Below are positions 35,029 to 44,040 of a stretch of DNA of 64,000 nucleotides, piece by piece. The stretch is from assembly GCA_043842855.1 (NCBI GenBank), contig JBBPJF010000002.1:248001-312000 (forward strand), read 5' to 3'. Both the position numbers and the translations under genes were made by a program. The notes beneath the pieces were generated by a model. The model did not search any database and was not told the origin of the DNA. It worked only from the letters and a program-made list of their open reading frames with translations. This DNA is from QFNR01 sp043842855 (GTDB lineage: Bacteria > Pseudomonadota > Gammaproteobacteria > Burkholderiales > Neisseriaceae). Numbering within the stretch: the stretch's first letter is position 1; each line of letters starts with the position of its first letter.

Positions 35029-36276
35029 ATGAATACTATTCAAGCCTTAGCCGTCCAGGTAAAAGAAGCCTCCTATGTACTAGCTCAGTTATCCACTCAT
35101 AAAAAAAATAAATTACTAGAAAGATTAGCTCAAGAACTTGAAAATCATAGGGAAGCGTTAAAGTCGGCTAATATGAAAGACATAATAAACGCTCGGCAGA
35201 ATGGATTAACCGAAGCTTTAATCGATCGTTTATTACTTAGTGATAAAACCATTGATAGTATGGTGCTGGGTCTGAAGCAGATAATCAGCCTACCTGACCC
35301 CGTTGGGCAAATGGGGGAATTAAACTACCAACCTTCAGGTATCCTGGTAGGTAAAATGAGAGTGCCCCTGGGGGTAATAGGGATTATCTATGAATCTAGG
35401 CCTAATGTGACGATAGATGCTTTTGCACTTTGTTTTAAATCAGGGAATGCTTGTATTTTAAGGGGAGGAACGGAAGCCATTTATAGTAATCAAGCCATTG
35501 CTGATTGTATTAAGAGAGCACTTGTTAGCCAAGCTTTACCCCCTTCCATTTTAGGGTTTGTGGAAAAGGTCGACCGCAGTTTGGTAGATGAAATGCTAAA
35601 CGCTCGTGGCTTAATTGATGTGATTATTCCCCGGGGTGGAAAAGGGTTAGTGCAGCGCATAGCAGAACAGGCTAAAGTACCGGTCCTTAAGCATCTAGAG
35701 GGCATTTGCCACATTTATTTAGATGAAGAGTTGAATCTCACACAAGCACTTGAAATTACAGTTAATGCGAAGACCTCTAGGTATGGGACCTGTAATACTT
35801 TGGAAACATTATTAGTTAGTAAGAAAATAGCCGCACACGTTTTACCCCCTTTAGCTAATATTCTAGTGAAGAAAGGGGTTGAATTGAGAGGCTGTAAATG
35901 TACCAGGGCAATTCTGCCAGAAATTTCAGAGGCAAGCGAAGAAGACTGGAAAACAGAGTATCTAGCACCCATATTATCGATTAGGATCGTAGACGATTTG
36001 GAAGTGGCTGTAGCACATATTAATTGTTATGGTAGCCATCACACAGATGCTATTATCACGACTAATTATGAACATGCCATGCAGTTTTTGCGGAGAGTGG
36101 ATTCTGCCAGCGTGATGGTTAATGCATCCACACGCTTTGCAGATGGTTTTGAATATGGCTTAGGCGCTGAAATTGGTATTTCAACAGATAAGCTACATGC
36201 CAGGGGGCCGGTGGGGCTGCTGGGCCTAACCACGGAGAAATGGATAGTTTTAGGCTCGGGGCAGATTAGGAATTAA
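35029..36276 (+). CDS. proA: Glutamate-5-semialdehyde dehydrogenase (gamma-glutamyl phosphate reductase)
   Basis: ProA reduces gamma-glutamyl phosphate to glutamate semialdehyde in proline synthesis. The 415-residue protein has GVIGIIYESRPNVTIDA, FKSGNACILRGGTEA, VIIPRGGKGLVQRIAE and the catalytic Cys in SRYGTCNTLETLLV. ATG 35029 is used; an upstream in-frame start (34990) falls inside the end of ampG. The next gene is htpX. No proB is present in the window. Confidence 0.96.
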   Translation: MNTIQALAVQVKEASYVLAQLSTHKKNKLLERLAQELENHREALKSANMKDIINARQNGLTEALIDRLLLSDKTIDSMVLGLKQIISLPDPVGQMGELNYQPSGILVGKMRVPLGVIGIIYESRPNVTIDAFALCFKSGNACILRGGTEAIYSNQAIADCIKRALVSQALPPSILGFVEKVDRSLVDEMLNARGLIDVIIPRGGKGLVQRIAEQAKVPVLKHLEGICHIYLDEELNLTQALEITVNAKTSRYGTCNTLETLLVSKKIAAHVLPPLANILVKKGVELRGCKCTRAILPEISEASEEDWKTEYLAPILSIRIVDDLEVAVAHINCYGSHHTDAIITTNYEHAMQFLRRVDSASVMVNASTRFADGFEYGLGAEIGISTDKLHARGPVGLLGLTTEKWIVLGSGQIRN

Positions 36277-36305
36277 GTTGTATTGGATTTTAGGAGTATA
36301 GACTA

Positions 36306-37169
36306 ATGAGAAGGGTATTTTTTTACTTATTGACTAACTTTGCCGTTATGCTGATGTTTAGCATAGTCCTATTGATTGCAAGAATGGCGGGGTTACCTGT
36401 TGAACCTCAAAGCTTAGTTAGATTAGCTATTTTTTCTCTAGTCTTTGGTTTTTCAGGTTCTATTTTTTCTTTATGGATTTCGCGGTGGGTGAATCTGAGG
36501 GCTGTTGGGGGACAACTTATCACTAATCCAGAAAATCAAGAAGAACGTTGGTTACTAGAAACTGTAGCACGCTTAGCTCAGCAATGGGGTTTTAAGATGC
36601 CTCAAGTAGCAATTTATCCTTCTGCTGAACCTAATGCTTTTGCCACTGGACCTACTAGGAATCGTGCTTTGGTAGCAGTTAGTACTGGCCTTTTAGATTT
36701 AATGTCTAAGGATGAAGTAGAAGGGGTCTTGGGACATGAGATAGCACATATAGGTAATGGGGATATGGTCACTATGACCTTGTTGCAGGGCATATTAAAT
36801 ACCTTCGTAATTTTCTTATCCAGGATTTTAGGCAGAGTTTTAAGAGATCGCTTAGATCTAGGAGTGTTTGGCTATATGGCGGTGACAATAGTACTACAGA
36901 TAGTTTTTGGTGCTTTAGCTATGCTGGTACTAATGTACTATAGTCGTCAAAGGGAGTATCGTGCTGATGCAGGTTCTGCGAAACATGTTGGACCTTCAAA
37001 AATGATTGCCGCCTTGCGAAAGTTAGAGAGAGGCTTAGTGGCTCGTGAGCAAGAACTTCCTAAGGAGGTAATGGCCTTAGGTATCAAGGGTGAAAAAAAA
37101 GATTCATTATTTTCTACTCATCCTTCTATTGAAAATAGAGTACTTGCTCTGCAGGGCTTAAAGGGGTGA
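36306..37169 (+). CDS. htpX: Membrane metalloprotease HtpX
   Basis: HtpX is an M48 inner-membrane zinc protease that degrades misfolded membrane proteins. The 287-residue protein has two N-terminal membrane helices, zinc motif GHEIAHIGNGDM, two further helices, and the third ligand in REYRADAGSAKHVG; the C-terminal FSTHPSIENRVLAL is characteristic. A small 8-bp hairpin (37167-37186) starts at its stop codon. It is separate from rsmB and ntrYX, with which it is grouped in some relatives. Confidence 0.96.
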   Translation: MRRVFFYLLTNFAVMLMFSIVLLIARMAGLPVEPQSLVRLAIFSLVFGFSGSIFSLWISRWVNLRAVGGQLITNPENQEERWLLETVARLAQQWGFKMPQVAIYPSAEPNAFATGPTRNRALVAVSTGLLDLMSKDEVEGVLGHEIAHIGNGDMVTMTLLQGILNTFVIFLSRILGRVLRDRLDLGVFGYMAVTIVLQIVFGALAMLVLMYYSRQREYRADAGSAKHVGPSKMIAALRKLERGLVAREQELPKEVMALGIKGEKKDSLFSTHPSIENRVLALQGLKG

Positions 37170-37186
37170 GATAAACAATTATCTCA
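37167..37186 (+). other. Short hairpin at the htpX stop
   Basis: TGAGATAA (37167-37174) pairs with TTATCTCA (37179-37186) around the loop ACAA. No U-run follows, so it is at most a weak or processing hairpin between htpX and cca. Confidence 0.3.
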
Positions 37187-37222
37187 ATAACTGTAATAGG
37201 CTAATGAAACTGGGCTAGATTG

Positions 37223-38353
37223 ATGGAAATCTACTTGGTAGGGGGCGCAGTTCGAGATCAGTTGTTGGGAATACCAATTCAAGACCGGGATTGGGTTGTG
37301 GTTGGAAGTACAATTGAGGAGATGTTGGAAAAAGGTTTCAAGCCTGTAGGGAAGTCATTTCCCGTTTTTTTGCATCCTAAAACTAAGGAGGAATATGCGC
37401 TTGCTCGGACTGAGAAAAAAATAGGACAGGGCTACCATGGATTTGTTTTCCATGCTGATCCAGCGGTGACCCTAGAGCAAGATTTGTTGCGTCGAGATTT
37501 AACTATCAATGCTATGGCTATTGATCATTTGGGGAATTTGATTGATCCATATCATGGTAGAGAGGATTTGAAGGCTGGCCTTTTAAGACATGTTAGTCCA
37601 GCCTTCATTGAAGACCCCTTAAGATTACTTCGCTTGGCGAGATTTGTTGCTAAACTGAATTTTAAAGTGCACGAAAGTACGCTAGAGTTAGCTAGATCAA
37701 TGGTGCGTGCAGGAGAAATTAACTCCCTATCATGGGATCGGGTTAGCGGCGAGTTTATTGCTGGGCTAGCTGGACTATGGGCTGGTGAAATGTTGGGCTT
37801 TTTATCAAGCATTGGTCTTTTAGAGCAACTATTTCCTAACTTAAATCGAGTGGTCTACCGTGAGTCAGCTAGATTATTGTCTTTCCTGGATTCAAGCCTT
37901 GTACAAGTTTTAGATGCTACAGATAAGTTAGCCATACTTTTGATATTTTTTCTTCCGGAAGATAACCCTGCGGATTTTTTACAAAGTCTCAGACTACCTA
38001 AAAGGGTACAACAATATTTACTAGTTGTGCAGAGAATCTTTAGTGCTTATTCGCAAGGCAAAACCGTTACAGCTGAAACAGTCTTAGTTTTTTTACAGCA
38101 AGTGGATGCTTTTCGTCAGCCACAACGCCTGGATAAATTGCTAAAACTATTGCCGGTATTGCTGGTAGCCAAATCTGCTTCAATGCCTATTTTGTCTTAT
38201 GATTTAAGAGGTGTACTTGAAGCTTTGAAGGGATTGCATTGGAGTGAGCAGCTTTTAAAGCAGGAAGGACAGCCTATAGCCGAATTGGTTAGACAAAGGC
38301 AATTAAAGGAAATTGAAAGGTACTTTCAGAATAGGTTTGATTTTTTTGAGTAG
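37223..38353 (+). CDS. cca: CCA-adding tRNA nucleotidyltransferase, HD motif not found
   Basis: Cca repairs and adds the 3' CCA of tRNAs. The N-terminal nucleotidyltransferase core is complete (GGAVRDQLLGIPIQDRDWVV, ALARTEKKIGQGYHGF, LEQDLLRRDLTINAMA, EDPLRLLRLARF). In betaproteobacterial and E. coli enzymes an HD phosphohydrolase domain follows, with a motif like HDLGK. Here the corresponding part reads KLAILLIFFLPEDNPADFLQ, then SLRLPKRVQQYL, with no HD pair, so that activity is probably lost. ATG 37223 follows directly on a TTG. Length 376 against about 410 agrees with an internal deletion. Confidence 0.92.
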   Translation: MEIYLVGGAVRDQLLGIPIQDRDWVVVGSTIEEMLEKGFKPVGKSFPVFLHPKTKEEYALARTEKKIGQGYHGFVFHADPAVTLEQDLLRRDLTINAMAIDHLGNLIDPYHGREDLKAGLLRHVSPAFIEDPLRLLRLARFVAKLNFKVHESTLELARSMVRAGEINSLSWDRVSGEFIAGLAGLWAGEMLGFLSSIGLLEQLFPNLNRVVYRESARLLSFLDSSLVQVLDATDKLAILLIFFLPEDNPADFLQSLRLPKRVQQYLLVVQRIFSAYSQGKTVTAETVLVFLQQVDAFRQPQRLDKLLKLLPVLLVAKSASMPILSYDLRGVLEALKGLHWSEQLLKQEGQPIAELVRQRQLKEIERYFQNRFDFFE

Positions 38354-38415
38354 ACGGTAGAGAATAGCGCGGGGTAGGAGCCTTTTGAGAATACTTGCTG
38401 GAGAGAAATAAGGTT

Positions 38416-40008
38416 ATGAAGTTTTTGGCTAAACTTTTTGCGACATTACTCATTTTAGTAACCATTTTTATACTCATGTACTTGGGTTTGGTCTATTACT
38501 TAGGAGTCAAGAGTAAAGAGTCGATTGATCACGAAGTAGCCTTTCTTACTGGAACAGGTTTTTTTAAGGTAGAGGACTACCATTATGCAAAAGGATGGTT
38601 TAGCTCAGAGGCGCAAGTAAAGGTTTCTATTAGGAAAAATATTCTGGACACTATTCATGCAGAAAAGTTTCCGGAAATTTTAGGAAAAGTATTATCACAG
38701 CCAGTTCTCTTAAAAACCCATATACAACATGGCCCCTTTGTTAAAAGACTTTTTTTACGTGGTTATGCTAACACCGAGGTAGTTTTTCAAAAGGATGTAG
38801 AACAAGAAGTCGTTAAATTTTTTGGCACAAAGCACCCCCTGCAAATAGAGAACATACTCAGACTTAGCGGGGCAGGAGTGGTCGATTTTAACTTGGAGCC
38901 CATGGATTATAAAGAACTTTCTGGCATACAAATTAAGTTTAGTGGTTTGAGAGGACAACTTAACTATCAAAAAGGCTATGAGGAATATGCTTGGAATATG
39001 AACCTTCCTAGCTTTTGTATAAAGTTTGCTGATAAAGGAAAGGTATTTTTAACCGGCTTGGTTTATCGTTCAAATAATTACCCTAGTCAGGATTCAGTGG
39101 ATACTGGATTTATGGAGGTTTCTTTTGATGAGTTGGTTGCCAATGCTCAACTCGAGGATCAAATTAGATTAGGCTTGTCTGACTTATTGGGCTTAGCTTC
39201 TAAGGTTCGGTTAAGTAAATTCCTTAATCCGTATCTAATGCTAGGTAAATTAGATATACAACTAAAAGATTTTTTGCTGCATACTCAAGTAGATCAAAAT
39301 GGATCCCTGATGCGCATGGAAGGTAATATGGGCCTAAATGAGCTTCGTCTGAATGATCAAAATTATGGACCTTTTCGTATAAAACTTTCGGCACAACATC
39401 TGAATGGACGAGCTCTGCAACTGTTGAAAAGCTATCTGAGTGCTTTAGCAGATGAAAATTTAAGTTTTGATCAGTGGCAAGAAAAATTACTTGCCTATAT
39501 ACGTGGGCCTGCAGTACGGCTATTTACTGACAATCCAAGTTTTGAGCTTAACGAATTATTTTTTCAGTTACCAGAAGGAGAGGTTAAGGCGCATGGGACA
39601 CTTAGCTTTGAAGGTTTAACTCCGCAGGATTTATCCAATTTTGATGCACTAATAACTCACGCGCGTGCCAATATAGAATATTTTTTCCCAGAAGTTTTTG
39701 CGATCAATTTATTCAAAAATCAGATCACTAGTTTATTATCTTCTGGAAAAGAAAGTATAGGTTCCGATGACCTAGATAGTATTTTAAAAACTGCTGATTA
39801 TTTGGTAAAAAGTTCTATAGCTGGTTTTTCTGCTTCACACTACATTCAATTGGAGGATGGAAATTTAAAGGGCTCCATTCAGTTGAAGGATGGCAGAGTA
39901 TATTTCAATGGGCTAGAATACAAACGAGAAGAGACCGATATTGATGATCTGTACAGCAAAGAGGACGCGAAAAGATTGGAGCAGAACTCTTCAGTAAAAG
40001 AGCAGTAA
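38416..40008 (+). CDS. DUF945 (YdgA/YihF-like) protein
   Basis: The protein has 530 residues: an N-terminal membrane helix (about 5-27) and a long, mostly beta-rich body. The opening (EVAFLTGTGFFKVEDYHYAK) and the LKTHIQHGPF segment are typical of DUF945 proteins, which are thought to be periplasmic or envelope-associated and are of unknown function. ATG 38416 is preferred because AGGAG-like ATAAGG precedes it; a TTG at 38395 is the alternative. It ends just before a candidate minus-strand sRNA gene (40074-40167). Confidence 0.8.
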   Translation: MKFLAKLFATLLILVTIFILMYLGLVYYLGVKSKESIDHEVAFLTGTGFFKVEDYHYAKGWFSSEAQVKVSIRKNILDTIHAEKFPEILGKVLSQPVLLKTHIQHGPFVKRLFLRGYANTEVVFQKDVEQEVVKFFGTKHPLQIENILRLSGAGVVDFNLEPMDYKELSGIQIKFSGLRGQLNYQKGYEEYAWNMNLPSFCIKFADKGKVFLTGLVYRSNNYPSQDSVDTGFMEVSFDELVANAQLEDQIRLGLSDLLGLASKVRLSKFLNPYLMLGKLDIQLKDFLLHTQVDQNGSLMRMEGNMGLNELRLNDQNYGPFRIKLSAQHLNGRALQLLKSYLSALADENLSFDQWQEKLLAYIRGPAVRLFTDNPSFELNELFFQLPEGEVKAHGTLSFEGLTPQDLSNFDALITHARANIEYFFPEVFAINLFKNQITSLLSSGKESIGSDDLDSILKTADYLVKSSIAGFSASHYIQLEDGNLKGSIQLKDGRVYFNGLEYKREETDIDDLYSKEDAKRLEQNSSVKEQ

Positions 40009-40073
40009 CTCTTTAAAAAGGTATGGGGGAAACCTGGATTTTTAGGTTGGGTTTGAGCGCTGCAGCACTGCGT

Positions 40074-40167
40074 AAAAAAAAGGCCTCCCAAATTGGGAGG
40101 CAAAACAAGGAACACAAACCACTACCAAATAACGCAAAACGTTTCTTAAGGAGGAAATGTTTTGACG
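40074..40167 (-). ncRNA. Candidate small RNA with anti-Shine-Dalgarno loop
   Basis: On the minus strand a strong intrinsic terminator (GCCTCCC, loop AATTT, GGGAGGC; 40101-40083) is followed by C and eight Us (40081-40074). Upstream, a first hairpin has arms CAAAAC/A/TTTC (40164-40154) and GAAA/C/GTTTTG (40145-40135), with an 8-base loop CTCCTTAA (40153-40146) complementary to a ribosome binding site. A promoter pair fits a start near 40167: -35 TTGCAT (40202-40197), a 17-base spacer and -10 TATCAT (40179-40174). No protein is encoded. The terminator faces away from both flanking plus-strand genes, so it must serve a minus-strand transcript. The family is not assigned. Confidence 0.6.
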
Positions 40168-40173
40168 AGGTGT

Positions 40174-40202
40174 ATGATAAATTAAAATATAAATAAATGC
40201 AA
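40174..40202 (-). promoter_or_regulatory. Predicted sigma-70 promoter of the candidate sRNA
   Basis: On the minus strand TTGCAT (four of six consensus bases) and TATCAT (five of six) are 17 bases apart, which places the start about 7 bases below the -10, at the foot of the first hairpin. The spacing is ideal, but the region is AT-rich, so a chance match is possible. Confidence 0.45.
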
Positions 40203-40258
40203 AGAATAATTATTATCAATAAAATTAATTTTAGAAACAATAGTAAAGTGCTTTCCTG

Positions 40259-40969
40259 ATGTTAAGACAAGTTATTGTAGATACTGAGACTACCGGCCTT
40301 TATGCGAATGCAGGAGATAGGATCATCGAGTTTGCAGGCCTAGAAATGATTTCTAGGCGTTTAACAGGGAAAAGATTACATTTCCTCATATATCCGGATT
40401 GTGATATCCATGAGGAAGCGATCAAAATACATGGTATAACGCTAGAAGCCTTGCAAGGCGCCCCACGGTTTCATGAGGTAGGTTTAGAAATTCAGGAATT
40501 TTTGAAGGGAGCAGAACTTATTATACATAATGCACCTTTTGATGTAGCTTTTTTGGATCAGGAATTTCTTAGAATGGGTTTACCTAGGGTAGAGTCTATC
40601 GTAGACAATGTGATTGATACCTTAGCCCATGCCAAGAAAAAATATCCAGGTAAACGCAACTCACTAGATGCCTTGTGTGATCGACTAAGTATTGATAAGA
40701 GCAGCAGGGTATTGCATGGTGCACTAGTCGATTGTGAATTATTGGCGAAAGTTTATCTAGCCATGACTCACGGTCAATATTCTTTGGATATGGTATTAGA
40801 AGCGGAATCGGGTGTAAGAAAGGCTGATAGTGGCCAAGGAATGTTTGAGTTTGGGGAGCTTAATTTAAAGGTACTTAAGGCTACTAAAGAAGAGTTAAAT
40901 TTACATGAGAGTTATTTAGATGAGCTACAAGCAGTGGTCTCACCTATTTATCGTTTAGGAAGCAGCTAA
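40259..40969 (+). CDS. dnaQ: DNA polymerase III epsilon (proofreading) subunit
   Basis: This is the 3'-5' exonuclease of the replicative polymerase. The 236-residue protein has all DEDDh motifs: VDTETTGLY (Asp, Glu), HNAPFDVAFLDQEF (Asp), and HGALVDCELLAKVY (His, Asp). The C-terminal tail binds the polymerase subunit in known cases. It is followed by ispD after 2 bases. In many proteobacteria rnhA is adjacent; it is absent here, and a candidate sRNA lies in its place. Confidence 0.95.
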   Translation: MLRQVIVDTETTGLYANAGDRIIEFAGLEMISRRLTGKRLHFLIYPDCDIHEEAIKIHGITLEALQGAPRFHEVGLEIQEFLKGAELIIHNAPFDVAFLDQEFLRMGLPRVESIVDNVIDTLAHAKKKYPGKRNSLDALCDRLSIDKSSRVLHGALVDCELLAKVYLAMTHGQYSLDMVLEAESGVRKADSGQGMFEFGELNLKVLKATKEELNLHESYLDELQAVVSPIYRLGSS

Positions 40970-40971
40970 AA

Positions 40972-41712
40972 ATGGCGCCTCAGACAGTGGCGTTAATCCC
41001 TGCCGCCGGTAAAGGGGTGAGATTTGGAGCCCAATGTCCTAAACAATATCTAGAAATAGAACGGCTTCCTATCTTATTACACACTTTGAAAAGTTTGTCC
41101 ATTCCTCAGATTGATGCCATTTACGTAGTGGTAGCGACTGATGATCATTATGTTGATCTGATTCGCCAGCGGTTTCCAGAATTTTGGTCCACACTGATTC
41201 ACCAGGCAAATTCACCGGCACATCGTGTGGAAATACTAAGAATGGGAGGAATAAAGCGGAGCGAAACGGTCTTTAATGCGCTTACTTATTTATTGAAAGA
41301 AGCATTTATTTCCCAAGAGGATTGGCTATTAGTACACGATGCCGCGCGCTGCTGTTTACGCTCTGAGCTATTATTAGGTTTACTAGGGGAAGTTTCCAAA
41401 AGGCAGCAGGGAGGATTATTGGCCCAAAAAATTACTGATACGGTTAAAGAGGCAGATATCCATTTTCAAGTTAAGCGTACTTTGAATAGAGAGTTTTTGT
41501 GGCTTGCACAAACACCACAAATATTTAAAGTAGCAGATCTGGTGCAAGCCTATAGCCATACTAAGGATTGGGAAAGCATGACTGATGAAGCATCCTTGAT
41601 TGAAAGTACAACTTTAGAAAGGCCTTTCATATTTCCCTCAGATACAAGCAACGTAAAGGTGACTACGCAAGAAGATTTCCTTTACGCCCAATTTTTGCTT
41701 TCGAAGAGATAG
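40972..41712 (+). CDS. ispD: 2-C-methyl-D-erythritol 4-phosphate cytidylyltransferase
   Basis: IspD makes CDP-methylerythritol in the non-mevalonate isoprenoid pathway. The protein has the nucleotide-binding start ALIPAAGKGVRFGAQCPKQY, LVHDAARC and TDTVKEAD. The length (246) is slightly above the usual 230. It lies between dnaQ and ispF with gaps of 2 and 9 bases; ispE is at 62 kb, so the pathway's three cytidine steps are all in this window. Confidence 0.95.
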   Translation: MAPQTVALIPAAGKGVRFGAQCPKQYLEIERLPILLHTLKSLSIPQIDAIYVVVATDDHYVDLIRQRFPEFWSTLIHQANSPAHRVEILRMGGIKRSETVFNALTYLLKEAFISQEDWLLVHDAARCCLRSELLLGLLGEVSKRQQGGLLAQKITDTVKEADIHFQVKRTLNREFLWLAQTPQIFKVADLVQAYSHTKDWESMTDEASLIESTTLERPFIFPSDTSNVKVTTQEDFLYAQFLLSKR

Positions 41713-41721
41713 GACAGAGAT

Positions 41722-42225
41722 ATGTATCGTATTGGACAGGGATATGATGTACACTGTCTAGTCCCCGAGCGGCCATTGATTATCGGAGGAGTGAAGCTGC
41801 CTTTTGATAAAGGCTTGAAAGGCCACTCGGATGGTGATGTGCTGTTACACGCCATAGTGGATGCTTTATTAGGAGCTATGGCATTGGGTGATATTGGAAG
41901 CTTTTATTCTGATGCAGATCCTCAATTTAAAGGTATGGATAGTGGAATAATGTTACGAGACAGTTATGGGCGTGTACAGAGCAAGGGTTGGGAAATAGTA
42001 AACTTAGATACGACTGTCATTGCAGAGCGCCCACGGTTACAGAATTATATTGTAACCATGCGTCATAGAATTGCTCAGCTACTCTCTGTCCCTGTGGAGA
42101 AAGTGAGTATTAAAGCAAAAACTAATGAAAAACTTGGGTATTTAGGTCGTCAGAAAGCTATAGAGGCTCAGGCCATTGTTTTGTTGGGCCCTTGTGCTTC
42201 TCAGAATATTCATAAAAATTCATAA
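41722..42225 (+). CDS. ispF: 2-C-methyl-D-erythritol 2,4-cyclodiphosphate synthase
   Basis: IspF forms the cyclodiphosphate in the non-mevalonate isoprenoid pathway. The zinc-binding Asp-x-His is in IGQGYDVHCL, GHSDGDVLLHAIVDALLGA is the classic signature, and FYSDADPQFKGMDS and KTNEKLGYLGR are conserved. The length of 167 is normal. It is translated just after ispD. Confidence 0.96.
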   Translation: MYRIGQGYDVHCLVPERPLIIGGVKLPFDKGLKGHSDGDVLLHAIVDALLGAMALGDIGSFYSDADPQFKGMDSGIMLRDSYGRVQSKGWEIVNLDTTVIAERPRLQNYIVTMRHRIAQLLSVPVEKVSIKAKTNEKLGYLGRQKAIEAQAIVLLGPCASQNIHKNS

Positions 42226-42230
42226 AGGAG

Positions 42231-43157
42231 ATGGCGTTGAAGAAGAAAAAATTAAGGGAAGTAATATGCTGGTTGACTTTGGTGGGTTATGTAAGTTTAG
42301 CTGGGTGTGCCACTGTTAAAAATGATTATACTTGGAACCGGAATTACAATTCTGTGAGTCAAAGTGAACGTATCCGTTACATCATCCTGCATTACACACA
42401 GGAAGCAGAACCAGGATCTTTAAAAATCCTCACCCAAGGCCAGGTTAGCTCACATTATTTAATCGGACAGGTTGATAAACGAGGACGGCCTACCCTGTAT
42501 CAGTTAGTACCAGAATCGAAAGCAGCCTGGCATGCAGGGATTAGTTTTTGGGAAAAAAGGGTTAATTTAAATGACACCTCTATTGGAATCGAAATAGTTA
42601 ATGAAGGATGCCAAGAAGAGAAAGTGCCGGGAGAGCTAAGTCGTATAGGTGCCTGTAAGGCTTTTGAGCCGGAGCAAATGCAAGCTCTTTCTAGCCTGCT
42701 TAAAAGCTTAATGAGACGTTACCACGTGCCCCCAGAAAATGTTATTGGCCATGGTGATATTGCACCAGAAAGAAAGATAGATCCAGGACCTGCTTTCCCT
42801 TGGAAGCAACTAGCTGATCAAGGATTGACCATATGGCCTAAAGAAGAGAGAGTACAGTTTTTCCTTGGAACAAAAGATCCCAAATCACTTATACCTGTTG
42901 GGCAACTACAGACCTATTTGAAAGCTTATGGCTATAAGGATATTCCACAAACCGGTATCTTAGACGTAAAGACTCAACAGAATATCCGAGAATTTCAGAT
43001 GCATTTTAGGAATGCAGATATTTCTGGTCAACCAGATGCAGAAACTTTAGCAATTGTACAAGCTTTGGTAGAGCAAAAAGGTATATCAGTGCCCTTTAGT
43101 AGTTTTCCAGTGCAGGGAGGGGAATTGGATAAAGCTACCCTTAAGCACGTTAAGTGA
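42231..43157 (+). CDS. AmiD-like N-acetylmuramoyl-L-alanine amidase lipoprotein
   Basis: This is an outer-membrane-type lipoprotein amidase: a hydrophobic leader and lipobox SLAGC (about residue 26), then an Amidase_2/PGRP-like domain (about 45-195). The zinc ligands are RYIILHYTQ (His) and IGHGDIAPERKIDPG (His, Asp), and the active-site region WHAGIS is present. A C-terminal peptidoglycan-binding domain (about 215-275) follows. AmiD cleaves muropeptides, including anhydro forms, and fits with AmpG. AAGGAG precedes ATG 42231. It ends the dnaQ-ispD-ispF run. Confidence 0.88.
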   Translation: MALKKKKLREVICWLTLVGYVSLAGCATVKNDYTWNRNYNSVSQSERIRYIILHYTQEAEPGSLKILTQGQVSSHYLIGQVDKRGRPTLYQLVPESKAAWHAGISFWEKRVNLNDTSIGIEIVNEGCQEEKVPGELSRIGACKAFEPEQMQALSSLLKSLMRRYHVPPENVIGHGDIAPERKIDPGPAFPWKQLADQGLTIWPKEERVQFFLGTKDPKSLIPVGQLQTYLKAYGYKDIPQTGILDVKTQQNIREFQMHFRNADISGQPDAETLAIVQALVEQKGISVPFSSFPVQGGELDKATLKHVK

Positions 43158-44040
43158 GAAAAACTTTAGTTTCTACCTACAGATATGTCCTTAATCTAAA
43201 TCGGGAGGGTATTGCTAAGTGGGACAGGTGAACCCTCCCAGCGACTGTGGTAGGGAAAAGCTGTGAGTCTATTTTAGGATGACAGCCCAGTCTCAGTTTT
43301 TTGTTGGGGGCTGAATCATATAGAATGGCGGTTCAAAGCATTGAGTATCATACTTTAATGAATTTATAGAAGCTCTCCTGCTAGGGGATAGTGAAGTTTT
43401 AATGCTAAGAAAGAGTGTTTCATAGGTGATTTGGGCTGTAATACCCGTTAGAGTGAGTTTGTATGCGGTGGTAGTTTGCTGACTGTATAGGAGTAGAAAA
43501 TTTTTGCGGTACGGGGTATTGGGTACCCGATGGTTGGGCAATTAAAATTAGCGCCTTGACCTTGCAGCTTTAGGTGGTTGAAGCGGTTGAATTTCGGGTG
43601 AGTATACAGTCCTTTTAAGTCTGAAATGTAACTTCTTTAGTGCTGGTATAGTGATCAGCTAAGCTCTGGAAGAATAAAAACCCCAGAATAGTTTCCTAAG
43701 TTTCAGAAAATTTGATCTGTTTGAATAGTTGTAAGCTCTAGATTCTATCTATGAGTAAGTAAAGCTTGTAGTCAAGTTTGGATAGGAGGTCGGAGTCTGC
43801 CCTACGAGTGCTGAGATTACGGGTAGTGCCGTGTAGCCTGGCTTTGCCTAGACGGCTGAGAATCCTGAAGCTTTCCATGAAGTTGTGCACTGGAAGGGTA
43901 CAGTAAGCGGGGGATAACTCTTAGTAGGAGTAGCTTTCACTAAATTTCGCGGAAAGCCATACTTCTGCCTTAATATGACGCTAGCCATCAAGATGGAGTA
44001 GCTCAGTTACATAGGACAATAAAATGATTGTGGTAGTAGT
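43158..44040. other. 0.9 kb gene-poor gap before hemC
   Basis: This stretch has no supported gene, tRNA or repeat. An 8-bp inverted repeat, GGGAGGGT (43203-43210) with ACCCTCCC (43232-43239), encloses a 21-base loop. Short coding-like frames appear on the plus strand (for example VSVFCWGLNHIEWRFKALS near 43291) but are full of stops; decay of one or more genes is possible. I see no clear promoter for hemC. Confidence 0.3.

Noticed and set aside
40157..40165. ATG with a strong upstream AAGGAGG on the plus strand
   Set aside because: The frame is ATG TTT TGA, only two codons. The AAGGAGG is the complement of the sRNA loop and not a ribosome binding site for a gene.
40013..40240. Minus-strand 75-codon frame over the sRNA
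   Set aside because: The terminator with its U-run lies inside the frame, and the frame has no SD; a non-coding RNA explains the region better.
43293..43541. Minus-strand 82-codon frame before hemC
   Set aside because: No SD, no recognised similarity, low-complexity C-terminus; consistent with chance.
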